From contig JAKATQ010000018.1 in NCBI GenBank assembly GCA_021818665.1, positions 1 through 17,993 on the forward strand: a stretch of 17,993 nt of DNA. Direction: 5' to 3'. Under the pieces are notes generated by a model. The model saw only the letters and a program-made list of their open reading frames with translations. It was not told where the DNA came from and searched no databases. This document shows positions 1 through 7,075 of the stretch, piece by piece; position 1 is the stretch's first letter; the number at the start of each line of letters is the position of its first letter. The DNA comes from Nanobdellota archaeon (GTDB taxonomy: Archaea; Nanobdellota; Nanobdellia; Parvarchaeales; Parvarchaeaceae). The translations under genes were made by a program, and so were the position numbers.

Positions 1-52
1 AGAATTTCGCGTGCAGAACATACTTGAAAGAAGCCGGTCCTATCTTTGCCAT
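1..52 (-). CDS. N-terminal fragment, possible archaeal DnaG-type primase
   Basis: Leftward gene cut by the window edge; only 17 codons are visible, reading MAKIGPASFKYVLHAKF. The K-Y-V-L-H-A block near the N-terminus resembles the first strand of archaeal DnaG proteins (KY[LV]IHA followed by a 'DGVVE..D..GAIFGQTEGLL' block), which is the basis of the suggestion. The archaeal DnaG is a Toprim protein linked to the exosome and to primer synthesis. The ATG at 52 is preceded by GGAGGG (about 60-65), a strong Shine-Dalgarno at good spacing, so that a protein starts here is well supported. The identity rests on very few residues and could be wrong; the sequence to the left would settle it. Confidence 0.5.
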   Translation of the reverse strand, partial: MAKIGPASFKYVLHAKF

Positions 53-80
53 ATCTGATTCCCTCCATATTTTTCCAAAA

Positions 81-99
81 AGGCTTTTTTCTAAAGCCT
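81..99 (-). other. small stem-loop in the leader of the leftward gene
   Basis: AGGCTT (81-86) pairs with AAGCCT (94-99) across a 7-nt loop. Read leftward the stem is followed directly by TTTT, and then by the GGAGGG ribosome binding site of the gene starting at 52. The arrangement looks like a small terminator or attenuator in the 5' leader, but the stem is only six pairs. Confidence 0.3.
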
Positions 100-127
100 A
101 ACTTGACTTGTTAATCGAAACTAAACC

Positions 128-176
128 AGCAACTCGACCGAATCTTCCGATTTTCCTCCTTTGAGTTGCTTTTTTA
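128..176 (+). ncRNA. possible small RNA or terminator: 8-10 bp stem, CCUCCU loop, T tract
   Basis: AGCAACTC (128-135) and GAGTTGCT (163-170) form a perfect 8-bp inverted repeat, extendable by a G-U and an A-U pair, followed on the plus strand by six T (170-175). The loop contains TTTTCCTCCTTT, which matches the anti-Shine-Dalgarno end of archaeal 16S rRNA. It lies between two divergent genes, so it does not end either of them. No convincing promoter was found just upstream. It could be a small RNA ended by its own terminator, or a fortuitous repeat. Confidence 0.3.
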
Positions 177-178
177 CT

Positions 179-197
179 TATATAAATAATATATATG
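179..197. promoter_or_regulatory. AT-rich divergent promoter region
   Basis: The 53-301 gap between the divergent genes holds an almost pure A/T block at 177-197 and a second at 205-226, giving TATA-like strings on both strands (TATATAAATAATATA on plus; TAAATATAAAGTATATAAA on minus). A third A/T block, TTTTAAACAAATAAATAAA at 264-282, sits about 25 nt before the ATG at 302 and is the better candidate for the rightward gene. Assignment of individual boxes is uncertain. Confidence 0.35.
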
Positions 198-301
198 ATG
201 CCTCCTGTTTATATACTTTATATTTACACCGCATCGGAGACGACGACACCGGATACTAGGTGATTTTAAACAAATAAATAAACCGCTTGATAAGTTATTA
301 T

Positions 302-1312
302 ATGCCCGCGTCGCTGGAAAGCGTCCTAAAGAACGACAAGGAACACGATTTAAGAGCGAGAGTATTTGCTGCGGTGCACGATTTCCCGTTAGACGGCGGC
401 GCAGAAGCGTTCGCCAACGAAGAACGGTATTTTCTCGGTTATCCAGCATTTCTTCTGTCGAAGATAAAACGCAGGGACCTAGGCCCCGAGGGGAAAAAGG
501 CGTCCGAGGACAAGGCCAGTCGACTGGAAAGACTGATATCGCAACTCGGCAGCGGGGAGCTCAAAGAGGACGAAGACTCAGCCAAGAAGCGTTACGCTCA
601 TTCTGATATTTACAACGATTCCGATTCTGACGACGGTTATGGGAAAAGCGGCAACTATGATTATTACAACAAGATAATATTCACGAAAGCACACGAAAGG
701 TACCAGCTCTCGGTATTCGACCCAGAAAAGGACGACGAGAAAAAAATAAACCGCCTTGTGCGCGGAGTAGGCATGTGCTGGGACAAGTGGGATTACCCAT
801 ATCTCAGTGGGATGATAGCGGCTGATGCGAAGTTAAACGGTGGGCTTGTGCTTTACGGGATAAAGAGAAAGCATGGCAAGTGTTACAGGACCGTCGCTGT
901 CGTGCGAGATTTCATAGGTATAGACAAGGCGGGAAATACTTATCTTTTCATCGATACCGTCGAGGGCTGGAACAAGCCGGGTGTGAGTCATCATGACCTT
1001 GATATATGGGCGGAAAAAGAGCCTGGTGCGCTGAAACTAGCAATACTATCGAGTATTTGGCTGGCTAAAAAGGTAGGCGTTGATTATCTCGCTGCCGGTG
1101 ACGAGCCTGTGAAACGGGTGTTTAGGGCCATTGGAGCCACCAAGATAAAGACCTGGAATGGGGACAGCAATTACAAGATAGGCTACCCAGCGGTGGAAAA
1201 CCCGCGGGAGGACGATCCGACCGGAGGACTGAAGGTAAAATCCTACTTCTTTAATGACGAGAAGAACTACGCGCTCATAACGAACGAAAAGTTTTCCAAG
1301 AAAAAGAACTGA
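302..1312 (+). CDS. protein of unknown function, weak acetyltransferase-like C-terminal half
   Basis: A 336-residue protein that I do not recognise. The ATG at 302 is chosen over an in-frame TTG at 287 because an AT-rich TATA-like element lies about 25 nt upstream of 302, as for other leaderless genes in this window; there is no Shine-Dalgarno. Residues 1-88 are mixed helical and charged. Residues 89-124 are a hydrophilic, Asp/Ser/Tyr-rich linker (SDIYNDSDSDD and similar). Residues 150-290 look like a compact alpha/beta domain: a strand at about 213-219 (YLFIDTV), then a helix at 244-256 and GVDYLAAG..PVKRVFRAIGA (259-279), which resembles the last strand-helix unit of GNAT folds. The glycine-rich acetyl-CoA loop is not evident, so the resemblance is structural at best. 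No signal peptide or membrane segment. Oligo-T follows the stop. Confidence 0.75.
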   Translation: MPASLESVLKNDKEHDLRARVFAAVHDFPLDGGAEAFANEERYFLGYPAFLLSKIKRRDLGPEGKKASEDKASRLERLISQLGSGELKEDEDSAKKRYAHSDIYNDSDSDDGYGKSGNYDYYNKIIFTKAHERYQLSVFDPEKDDEKKINRLVRGVGMCWDKWDYPYLSGMIAADAKLNGGLVLYGIKRKHGKCYRTVAVVRDFIGIDKAGNTYLFIDTVEGWNKPGVSHHDLDIWAEKEPGALKLAILSSIWLAKKVGVDYLAAGDEPVKRVFRAIGATKIKTWNGDSNYKIGYPAVENPREDDPTGGLKVKSYFFNDEKNYALITNEKFSKKKN

Positions 1313-1316
1313 TCCG

Positions 1317-1337
1317 TTTTTTGCTATAGCTATTTTT
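1317..1337 (+). terminator. oligo-T archaeal terminator
   Basis: Runs of six T (1317-1322) and five T (1333-1337) lie within 25 nt of the stop of the rightward gene, flanking the palindrome CTATAGCTAT-like stretch. This fits archaeal oligo-T termination; no stable hairpin is required. Confidence 0.45.
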
Positions 1338-1439
1338 AGTTCCGTTCGCCTTCTGTTGGCGTCGTGCGGGTTTTTAGCAAAGTCTCTCTTTCTTTATCGC
1401 TCTTTTTGGGCTCTAATCACTTAAGACAAGCAGCTGCGT

Positions 1440-1480
1440 GTTTTCTGGTTTTGGCGAAAGCGCCAAAAACCAAGAAAAAC
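1440..1480. terminator. imperfect hairpin between convergent genes
   Basis: TTTTGGCG and CGCCAAAA form a perfect 8-bp stem around the loop AAAG (1449-1468), and the pairing continues imperfectly outward to about 17-20 bp (GTTTTCTGG against CCAAGAAAAAC). It sits about 40 nt beyond the stop of the leftward deaminase gene, whose transcript would meet two TTTTT runs (1475-1479, 1465-1469). It probably ends transcripts from the convergent pair. A 12-bp perfect palindrome, GACCATATGGTC, lies at 1486-1497. Confidence 0.4.
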
Positions 1481-1516
1481 TTGTGGACCATATGGTCAAG
1501 ACGCACTATTGCTGAA

Positions 1517-2071
1517 TCAGCAGATTTTCTTCGACTCGTAAGCACTCTTGGTCTTTCCGCCTGTCAGCTTGTCGAGCTTTATGTCAGTTATCCCGACCGT
1601 CTTGAGAAAAGAGACGCAGCTCTCACACGACCAATAGTGCCCGACAAGGTATAGGCTCGCTCCATTCAGGAGCTTGAGCTCTTCCGGAGTGAACGCGGAT
1701 AGTATCTCGCTCTCCTGTGCGTTTAAATGGCTTGCGAAGACAGCTTCGTCCTTTACAGTCCTCCCTTCCCGTATATTAAGGCATGCGGACCTTTCTGCGT
1801 GCAGGGACGCGCACAGTCCATAGTTAGTGCCCGTCTTTATGTCCATCCTGGGACACGCATCCAGCTTAGAATCGTAGGTCTTCCCAGTAGGTGCACATGC
1901 ATTTACGCCTATCGACAGTATCCTGTAGATTCCCTCTGCCTCGTCGCACCTAACCACGGCCGCTGCAGTATGCGTCTTGAGGCAGTTAGAGCCTGGCAGG
2001 GTCTTCCTAACCACGTCCCAGACTTCTTCCTCGCTTTTCGCTAGTATTTCCTGTAGTTTTGGGTCCGGCAT
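1517..2071 (-). CDS. zinc-dependent cytidine/deoxycytidylate deaminase-family protein
   Basis: A 184-residue member of the cytidine deaminase-like fold. The zinc-binding and proton-shuttle motif is CASLHAERSAC (residues 87-97; His91, Glu93), and the two cysteine ligands are in SCESC (Cys149, Cys152). The family normally reads PCxxC; here serine replaces the proline. The N-terminal KTHTAAAVV strand and the GVNACAPTG segment (55-63) fit a nucleotide deaminase of dCMP deaminase size, so pyrimidine salvage or dUMP supply is likely, but the substrate cannot be read from the sequence and a deaminase acting on another amine is possible. Several extra cysteines (30, 42, 59, 73, 87, 97, 184) are present. 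The gene has its own AT-rich promoter and no neighbour in its transcription unit. The ATG at 2071 lacks a Shine-Dalgarno. Confidence 0.85.
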   Translation of the reverse strand: MPDPKLQEILAKSEEEVWDVVRKTLPGSNCLKTHTAAAVVRCDEAEGIYRILSIGVNACAPTGKTYDSKLDACPRMDIKTGTNYGLCASLHAERSACLNIREGRTVKDEAVFASHLNAQESEILSAFTPEELKLLNGASLYLVGHYWSCESCVSFLKTVGITDIKLDKLTGGKTKSAYESKKIC

Positions 2072-2107
2072 ATAAAGTAAATAATCTAGTCTATCAATAC
2101 TACCGGA

Positions 2108-2125
2108 ATATAAATATATTTTATA
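2108..2125 (-). promoter_or_regulatory. TATA region for the deaminase gene
   Basis: Read leftward, TTATAAAATATATTTATA is the strongest TATA-like run in the 2072-2279 gap. It is centred about 45 nt before the ATG at 2071, which would leave a short leader of roughly 15-20 nt. It is followed by TTCCGGTA, also seen at the fumC and nadM starts. Confidence 0.45.
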
Positions 2126-2132
2126 ATGAAAG

Positions 2133-2223
2133 TCCCCCGTTTCTGGGGATAAATGGCTGACTGATCATCTTTTCATTGTATTTATGCTGGCTTTTACCAA
2201 TTTTATTATAAGTAGTATTGGTA
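2133..2223. other. two inverted repeats in the icd-deaminase gap
   Basis: TCCCC (2133-2137) pairs with GGGGA (2145-2149) in a small hairpin. TACCAAT (2195-2201) and ATTGGTA (2217-2223) form a 7-bp inverted repeat that brackets a TATA-like ATTATAA. Together they could be an operator and promoter or a short RNA, but neither is strong. No open reading frame of note lies in this 208-nt gap. Confidence 0.25.
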
Positions 2224-2279
2224 TCTTTTCGTCTTTTGGCATATGGACGGCTGATTTTATTGTCACGTAGCTCGACAGT

Positions 2280-3302
2280 TCAAATCTTGCTCGCGATTTC
2301 CCTGCCGACTTCGGAGCACTTCGCCGTGCCGCCAAGGTCATAGGTTAGGACTCTCTTTTCTTTTAGTACGTCAATGACCGCCTTTTCAAGAGCGCTGGCC
2401 GCGTCTTTATAGCCCATCCATTCGAGCATCATTTTCACGGAAAGTATGGTGGCTATCGGGTTGACCTTGTCCATGCCTGTGTACTTGGGAGCCGAACCGT
2501 GTATCGGCTCGAACATCGCGTATTTTTCTCCTATGTCGGCGGACGGCCCTACGCCTACGCCTCCGACAACCATCGCGGCCTCATCTGACAGTATATCCCC
2601 GAACATGTTCTCCATCACAAGAACGTCATACCATTCCGGCTGCTTTATAAGCCACTGCGTCATCGCGTCGATGTGAGCATCATCGAGCGTGACATCGGCG
2701 TATTGTTTTGCGACGCCGTCCACTACCTCTTTGAATAGACCATCGGATGCCTTCAGGATGTTTCCCTTGTGGACGAAGGTAAGGTGCTTTTTCCTTGTCC
2801 TGGCAAGGTCAAATGCGAACTTGGATATCCTCTGGCATGCTGGTCTTGTTATGAGCCTTACGGCCATCGCGGTGTCCTTGTTGACCTGGAAATCCAACCC
2901 GGAATAGAGCCCCTCGGTGTTTTCTCTGACTATGACGAGGTCTATCCCTGGTTTTAGGCTCTGGACGTTTGGAAGCGTCTTGCACGGCCTAACATTCGCA
3001 TAAAGATCGAACATCCTCCTTATCTTTACCGCCAGGCTGACTTCTGATGTGGCGCCTTCGGGCGTCGTCGCCGGACCCTTTATGACGCAATCGCTTCGTT
3101 TCAGGAGCTCTATGGTCGTCTCGGGCAGGTTTGTGCCGTATTTCTCTATGCAGTTAAGGCCGCCATTTCCGAACTCCCAAGAGATATTAAGTCTGTATTT
3201 ATTTTTTATAGCTTCGAGCACGGGGACGGTAGCTTTTATTATGTCTGGTCCGGTCCCATCACCGGGGATTATCGCGACTTTCCAGTCCTTTTTTGCGCCC
3301 AT
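2280..3302 (-). CDS. icd: isocitrate dehydrogenase (probably NADP-dependent)
   Basis: A 340-residue member of the isocitrate/isopropylmalate dehydrogenase family, oxidising and decarboxylating isocitrate to 2-oxoglutarate in the cytoplasm. Visible landmarks: N-terminal IPGDGTGPD (12-20); substrate arginines at 95, 105 and 126 (VRENTEG); catalytic Tyr133 and Lys179 (VHKGN); metal aspartates 212, 236 and 240 (ENMFGDILSD). The coenzyme loop HGSAPKYTGMDKVNP has Lys273-Tyr274, matching Lys344-Tyr345 that bind the NADP phosphate in E. coli Icd; NAD enzymes have Asp-Ile there. In the substrate loop the usual S-x-N-x-x-x-R reads S-L-A-V-K-I-R (89-95), so the asparagine is alanine. Homoisocitrate or isopropylmalate dehydrogenase remain alternatives, but the coenzyme loop and the aconitase gene 24 nt upstream favour isocitrate. 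Likely cotranscribed with acn. Confidence 0.88.
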   Translation of the reverse strand: MGAKKDWKVAIIPGDGTGPDIIKATVPVLEAIKNKYRLNISWEFGNGGLNCIEKYGTNLPETTIELLKRSDCVIKGPATTPEGATSEVSLAVKIRRMFDLYANVRPCKTLPNVQSLKPGIDLVIVRENTEGLYSGLDFQVNKDTAMAVRLITRPACQRISKFAFDLARTRKKHLTFVHKGNILKASDGLFKEVVDGVAKQYADVTLDDAHIDAMTQWLIKQPEWYDVLVMENMFGDILSDEAAMVVGGVGVGPSADIGEKYAMFEPIHGSAPKYTGMDKVNPIATILSVKMMLEWMGYKDAASALEKAVIDVLKEKRVLTYDLGGTAKCSEVGREIASKI

Positions 3303-3326
3303 AAAGTCATTTATCCTATTACCTGA

Positions 3327-6257
3327 CTATTTTACGAGTTTTTTTATCACGTAGTTTAGTATACCGCCGCTCCTGTAGTATTCTAGCTCTATCGGAGTAT
3401 CTATCCGGCTGTTTAATGTCGTTTCCCCCGGTTTTCCGTCGTCTTTTCTTATATAAAGCATCTTTACCTCGCCTCTTGGTTTCATATGGTCATAGAGCTC
3501 TATGTTTATAGGCTTTGAATAGTCTATGCTAAGCGTTTGGGCGTCTTCGTCTTTCTTGAACTGAAGAGGGATTATGCCCATCCCTATAAGATTTGACCTG
3601 TGTATCCTCTCGAAGCTCTTTGCTATGATCGCTTTTACGCCCAGCAGCGCTGGCCCTTTTGCCGCCCAATCCCTGCTGCTCCCAGAACCGTATTCAGCTC
3701 CGGCTATGACTACGAGCGGCGTATTCTCCTTCGCATATTCCATCGCGGCATCGTATATCGTCATCTGTTTCTTGTCGGGATAGTGTATAGTGAAGCCGCC
3801 TTCCTTGCCCGAAAGCATTAGGTTCTTTATCCTGTTATTGGCGAACGTGCCGCGCATCATGACTTCATGGTTGCCTCTGCGCGAACCGTAAGTATTGAAA
3901 TCCTGCGGCTGCACGCCGTGGCCGATAAGATACTGTCCTGCCGGGCTGTCCGTGCCTATGGCTCCCGCGGGAGATATGTGGTCCGTCGATACCGAGTCTC
4001 CGAATATCGCCAAGACCCGCGCTCCGGCTATCGGCACTATGCCCTCGCTCTTTGACGGGTCGAAAGTGTCAAAGAACGGCGGCTTCTTTATGTAAGTGCT
4101 CGACCGGTCCCATTCATAGACCACGCCGGTAGGGATTGGAAGAGTGTTCCAGTATGGATTTACGTTGAATATGTTGTCGCCATACTCTTTCTCGAACATG
4201 TCCTGTTCTATTACCTTTGAGACTAAGTCGTCGATCTCCTTCTGAGACGGCCATATATCCCTGAGGTAAACGTCTTCTCCCTTATCGTTCTTTGCGAGAG
4301 GCTCCTTCGTAAGGTCCTTTAGCACCGTGCCGGCTATGGCGAATGCCACCAGGAGCGGGGGTGACATCAGGTAGTTCGCCCGTATGTCCCGGTGTATCCT
4401 GGCCTCGTAGTTTCTATTGCCCGACAGCACACTGGCGACGGCGAGGTTGTTGTCGTTTATGATCTTGCTCTGTGGCTCTATCAGTGGACCGCTGTTCCCG
4501 ATGCAAGTTATGCATCCGAAGGCCGCGAGGGAATACCCTAGTTTTGCAAGGGGCTCGATTAGCCCTGCTTTCTCAAGGTACCTGACGACGACCCTCGAGC
4601 CCGGTCCTAAACTGGTCTTTATCTTTCTGGTGTCTACCTTAAGTCCCTTATCCAGGGCCTTCTTCGCTAGCAATCCCGCCCCGATCATGACTGACGGATT
4701 GCTGGTGTTTGTACAGCTAGTTATCGACGATATCACGACGTCTCCGTCCGACAACGTGGTCTCATAACCGTTCGGATAGGTTATCTTCACGCTCTTTACC
4801 TGTCTGTGCGTTGGCGCGCTCTTTATCCTCCCGTTATCCGGGTGCACGCTCTCTCCTGACCAGCGCGTATAATCAGAAGTATTTATCTTATGCTCGCCGT
4901 TGGGAGTCTGGTCGACTAGAAACGCGTCCTTGAAGCTGTCGGCTATGTGCTCTAGGCTTACTTCCTGCTTTGGCTGGCTCGGGCCGGACACGCTGGGTGT
5001 TATGGACCCTAAGTCGACTTCCAGCACGTCCGTGTATGCTATCTTATCATAATCGAGGCCCCACATCTGCTGTTCTGTATAGTATCTCTTTATGGCCTCA
5101 AGCTGCTGCGCGCTCCTGCCGGTCATTTTCATATATTCCAGCGTCTTTTCGTCCACCGGGAATATCGCTATAGTGGCGCCGTATTCCGGGCACATGTTCG
5201 ACAGCGTCGCTCTTTCCGGGAGGGAAAGCCGCTTCAGGCCATCTCCGAAGAACTCGACGAACCAGTTTACCACGTTCTTCTCCCTTAGAAGCCGCGTCAG
5301 CGTCAGTGCGAAATCGGTGGCGGTAGTCCCTTCTTTAAGCATGCCGGTGAGCTTGACGCCAAGGACTTTGGGCGTTGAAAACGACACGGGCTGATCCAGA
5401 AGTGCCGCCTCTGCTTCTATGCCACCGACGCCGAAACCGACGACGCCAAGCGCGTCGACCATCGTAGTGTGCGAGTCGGTCCCTACGAGGGTGTCTGGAA
5501 ACGCGATGAATCCGCCCTTCGTCTTTTCCAGCTTGACGCAGGTAGCAAGGAACTCCAGGTTTACCTGGTGGCATATCCCGGCCGACGGCGGAAAGACCCG
5601 CAGGCCGTTGAAAGACTGGCTAGCCCATTTCAGCAGCTGGTAGCGCTCCTTGTTCCTCGCCATCTCTTTTTCTTGATTGAACTTAAGCGCATCTGGAACG
5701 TTGAATGCATCGACCTGCACCGAATGGTCTATTATAAGGTCCGTCGGGATTATGGGCTGCACGAGGTCGACGGGCTTGTTTATCTTGCGCATGTAATCCC
5801 TGATGGCCGCAAGATCGACGACTGTCGGAACGCCGGTAAAGTCCTGCATCAGGACCCTTGTGACCTTGAATGGTATATCTCTATCGGACGGGTTTTTGGC
5901 GTCCCAGTTCGCCAGCGCTTTAACGTCGTCCTCTGTGACCTCTTTGCCGTCGACGTTTCTGAGCAGAGATTCCAGTACTATCCTTATCGAGAAAGGCAGC
6001 CTTGAGACCCTGCCTACGCCGCTTCTCTCGAGTTCTGGGAGAGAATAATAGCCGATGTTGACGCCGCTGGAAAGCTTGAACCACGAGGTTTTTGATGGGG
6101 CCACAGCATTTGCGATAGGAGACGCCGCCCCAGCGCGCCTGGCCGGCTTATGGACCACGTGCATGGAGCGTTTTTTGTGCGCGGCTTTTTTCTTAATATT
6201 TCTGACCCTGTGCTTTTTTGCCGCCACGGGTTTTTTACCGCGGTGAATTTTTGGCAT
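3327..6257 (-). CDS. acn: aconitate hydratase (AcnA/IRP type) with basic N-terminal tail
   Basis: A 976-residue aconitase converting citrate to isocitrate. The catalytic body starts near residue 56. The [4Fe-4S] ligands are Cys515 (SITSCTNTSNPSV), Cys582 and Cys585 (GCITCIGNSGPL). The swivel domain carries the DSVSTDHISPAG (753-764), YGSRRGNHEVM, YGSGSSRDWAAKGP (856-869) and SFERIHRSNLIGMG motifs typical of AcnA and iron regulatory proteins. Bacterial AcnA is about 890 residues; the surplus is an N-terminal extension whose first 41 residues hold 17 Lys/Arg, 5 His and no acidic residue. The ATG at 6257 is supported by GGCGGT six nt upstream and a TATA box further up, so the tail is probably translated; an internal ATG (Met32) would remove only part of it. 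First gene of the acn-icd unit. Confidence 0.97.
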   Translation of the reverse strand: MPKIHRGKKPVAAKKHRVRNIKKKAAHKKRSMHVVHKPARRAGAASPIANAVAPSKTSWFKLSSGVNIGYYSLPELERSGVGRVSRLPFSIRIVLESLLRNVDGKEVTEDDVKALANWDAKNPSDRDIPFKVTRVLMQDFTGVPTVVDLAAIRDYMRKINKPVDLVQPIIPTDLIIDHSVQVDAFNVPDALKFNQEKEMARNKERYQLLKWASQSFNGLRVFPPSAGICHQVNLEFLATCVKLEKTKGGFIAFPDTLVGTDSHTTMVDALGVVGFGVGGIEAEAALLDQPVSFSTPKVLGVKLTGMLKEGTTATDFALTLTRLLREKNVVNWFVEFFGDGLKRLSLPERATLSNMCPEYGATIAIFPVDEKTLEYMKMTGRSAQQLEAIKRYYTEQQMWGLDYDKIAYTDVLEVDLGSITPSVSGPSQPKQEVSLEHIADSFKDAFLVDQTPNGEHKINTSDYTRWSGESVHPDNGRIKSAPTHRQVKSVKITYPNGYETTLSDGDVVISSITSCTNTSNPSVMIGAGLLAKKALDKGLKVDTRKIKTSLGPGSRVVVRYLEKAGLIEPLAKLGYSLAAFGCITCIGNSGPLIEPQSKIINDNNLAVASVLSGNRNYEARIHRDIRANYLMSPPLLVAFAIAGTVLKDLTKEPLAKNDKGEDVYLRDIWPSQKEIDDLVSKVIEQDMFEKEYGDNIFNVNPYWNTLPIPTGVVYEWDRSSTYIKKPPFFDTFDPSKSEGIVPIAGARVLAIFGDSVSTDHISPAGAIGTDSPAGQYLIGHGVQPQDFNTYGSRRGNHEVMMRGTFANNRIKNLMLSGKEGGFTIHYPDKKQMTIYDAAMEYAKENTPLVVIAGAEYGSGSSRDWAAKGPALLGVKAIIAKSFERIHRSNLIGMGIIPLQFKKDEDAQTLSIDYSKPINIELYDHMKPRGEVKMLYIRKDDGKPGETTLNSRIDTPIELEYYRSGGILNYVIKKLVK

Positions 6258-6263
6258 ATCTGA

Positions 6264-6302
6264 CCGCCTTTATACTATAATAGAATAAGTCGATATTTAA
6301 AT
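6264..6302 (-). promoter_or_regulatory. promoter and ribosome binding site of acn-icd
   Basis: Read leftward, TTATTTAAATAT (about 6293-6304) is a good archaeal TATA box. Transcription would begin about 26 nt further, near 6272, giving a leader of about 15 nt that contains GGCGG (6268-6264), one mismatch from GGAGG and six nt before the ATG. This pair fixes the aconitase start and supports translation of its basic tail. Confidence 0.55.
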
Positions 6303-6329
6303 AATCGGCGAAAAGCCGCACAAAACGCC

Positions 6330-7022
6330 TCAGTCTTTTGAGTTGTATCTGTCCATGAATTCCTTTTCCACGATCTTTGCGAGTTTAGGATTGCGCGATC
6401 GGACTAACTCCATTATCTCGACACATCTGTCTCTGCTCGACGGGGCGAAATGACCCGTTGACGGGTCCACTCCTTCGGGAATCCACATCGCGTACGCCTG
6501 ATAAATGTAGGCGCACGGATCTTTCCGTATCTTCGAGTCGATTATACTGTATATGTATGACATATTCCATGCACGTCCATTCACTTTTTCTCCAAAGGCT
6601 AATACGGCCGGAAGCGGAAAACCGCTGGCTCTCCCTAGATCGTAGTCGTTTTTAGCGTACATATGCCTACACTGGTCGTATTTGTCCATGCTTACGCTGA
6701 ACTTAAGATACGCACTGGTCATCCTTCTGCCCATCCAGAAGTTATCATGCAGATTTATCCCGATGGAGCTAGCGTAAAGCCCTAACTCCGTGTGCAGCTT
6801 GTATAAAACGTCGTCATGCACGCGTTTCGCTTCCTTTTCGAAGCTGGCCAGCAGTTTCTTCCTAGAGGCCGCATTGGCGCTTATCTTAAAGCTTATAGCG
6901 CCGGCTGGCACCGCGCCAGTAGCGGCTAAATAAAGATTTAGATGGCTCCACCAGCCTATAGAATATGTCTCAGCGATGTCGTTCACTATATCCTCTAGAG
7001 TCCTGTCTTTTCTCGCTGCCAT
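6330..7022 (-). CDS. protein of unknown function between acn and fumC
   Basis: A 230-residue soluble protein that I do not recognise. It begins with a charged helix (4-20), followed by SIGWWSHLNLYL and a mostly helical middle with KLLASFEKEAKRVHDDVLYKL (56-76). The segment DYDLGRASGFPLPAVLAFGE (126-145) vaguely recalls a G-[RK]-x-x-G-[YF]-P-x-C-C-V motif that I associate, from memory, with uncharacterised archaeal proteins of the DUF483 type; here the cysteine positions are Pro and Ala. The C-terminus is a helix (198-226). No signal peptide, membrane segment or obvious metal site. It is placed among TCA genes on the same strand but has its own TATA box, so a link to central metabolism is only suggested by position. 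Codon use looks like its neighbours. Confidence 0.75.
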   Translation of the reverse strand: MAARKDRTLEDIVNDIAETYSIGWWSHLNLYLAATGAVPAGAISFKISANAASRKKLLASFEKEAKRVHDDVLYKLHTELGLYASSIGINLHDNFWMGRRMTSAYLKFSVSMDKYDQCRHMYAKNDYDLGRASGFPLPAVLAFGEKVNGRAWNMSYIYSIIDSKIRKDPCAYIYQAYAMWIPEGVDPSTGHFAPSSRDRCVEIMELVRSRNPKLAKIVEKEFMDRYNSKD

Positions 7023-7050
7023 ACTATTTTTAGATAAAGGAACTACCTAG

Positions 7051-7058
7051 TATAAAAA
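7051..7058 (-). promoter_or_regulatory. TATA box for the 230-residue protein
   Basis: Leftward TTTTTATA, centred about 32 nt before the ATG at 7022, giving a leader of only about six nt. The T run may also help end fumC transcripts, since fumC stops at 7076. Confidence 0.45.
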
Positions 7059-7075
7059 CGCGATTTGCGAACGTG

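Noticed and set aside
195..263. 22-codon plus-strand frame starting ATGATGCCTCCT
   Set aside because: Starts inside the AT-rich promoter block with no TATA box or RBS at suitable distance and no meaningful composition.
1364..1654. 96-codon plus-strand frame overlapping the deaminase end
   Set aside because: Overlaps the deaminase gene antisense, composition is not protein-like, and its first part covers the hairpin region.
2121..2165. Possible C/D-box small RNA (ATAATGA ... CTGACTGA)
   Set aside because: The C box has a mismatch and no convincing C'/D' pair or terminal stem is present.
5469..6005. 178-codon plus-strand frame opposite aconitase
   Set aside because: Runs antisense to conserved aconitase sequence, has no recognisable domain and no promoter or RBS; a by-product of codon bias.
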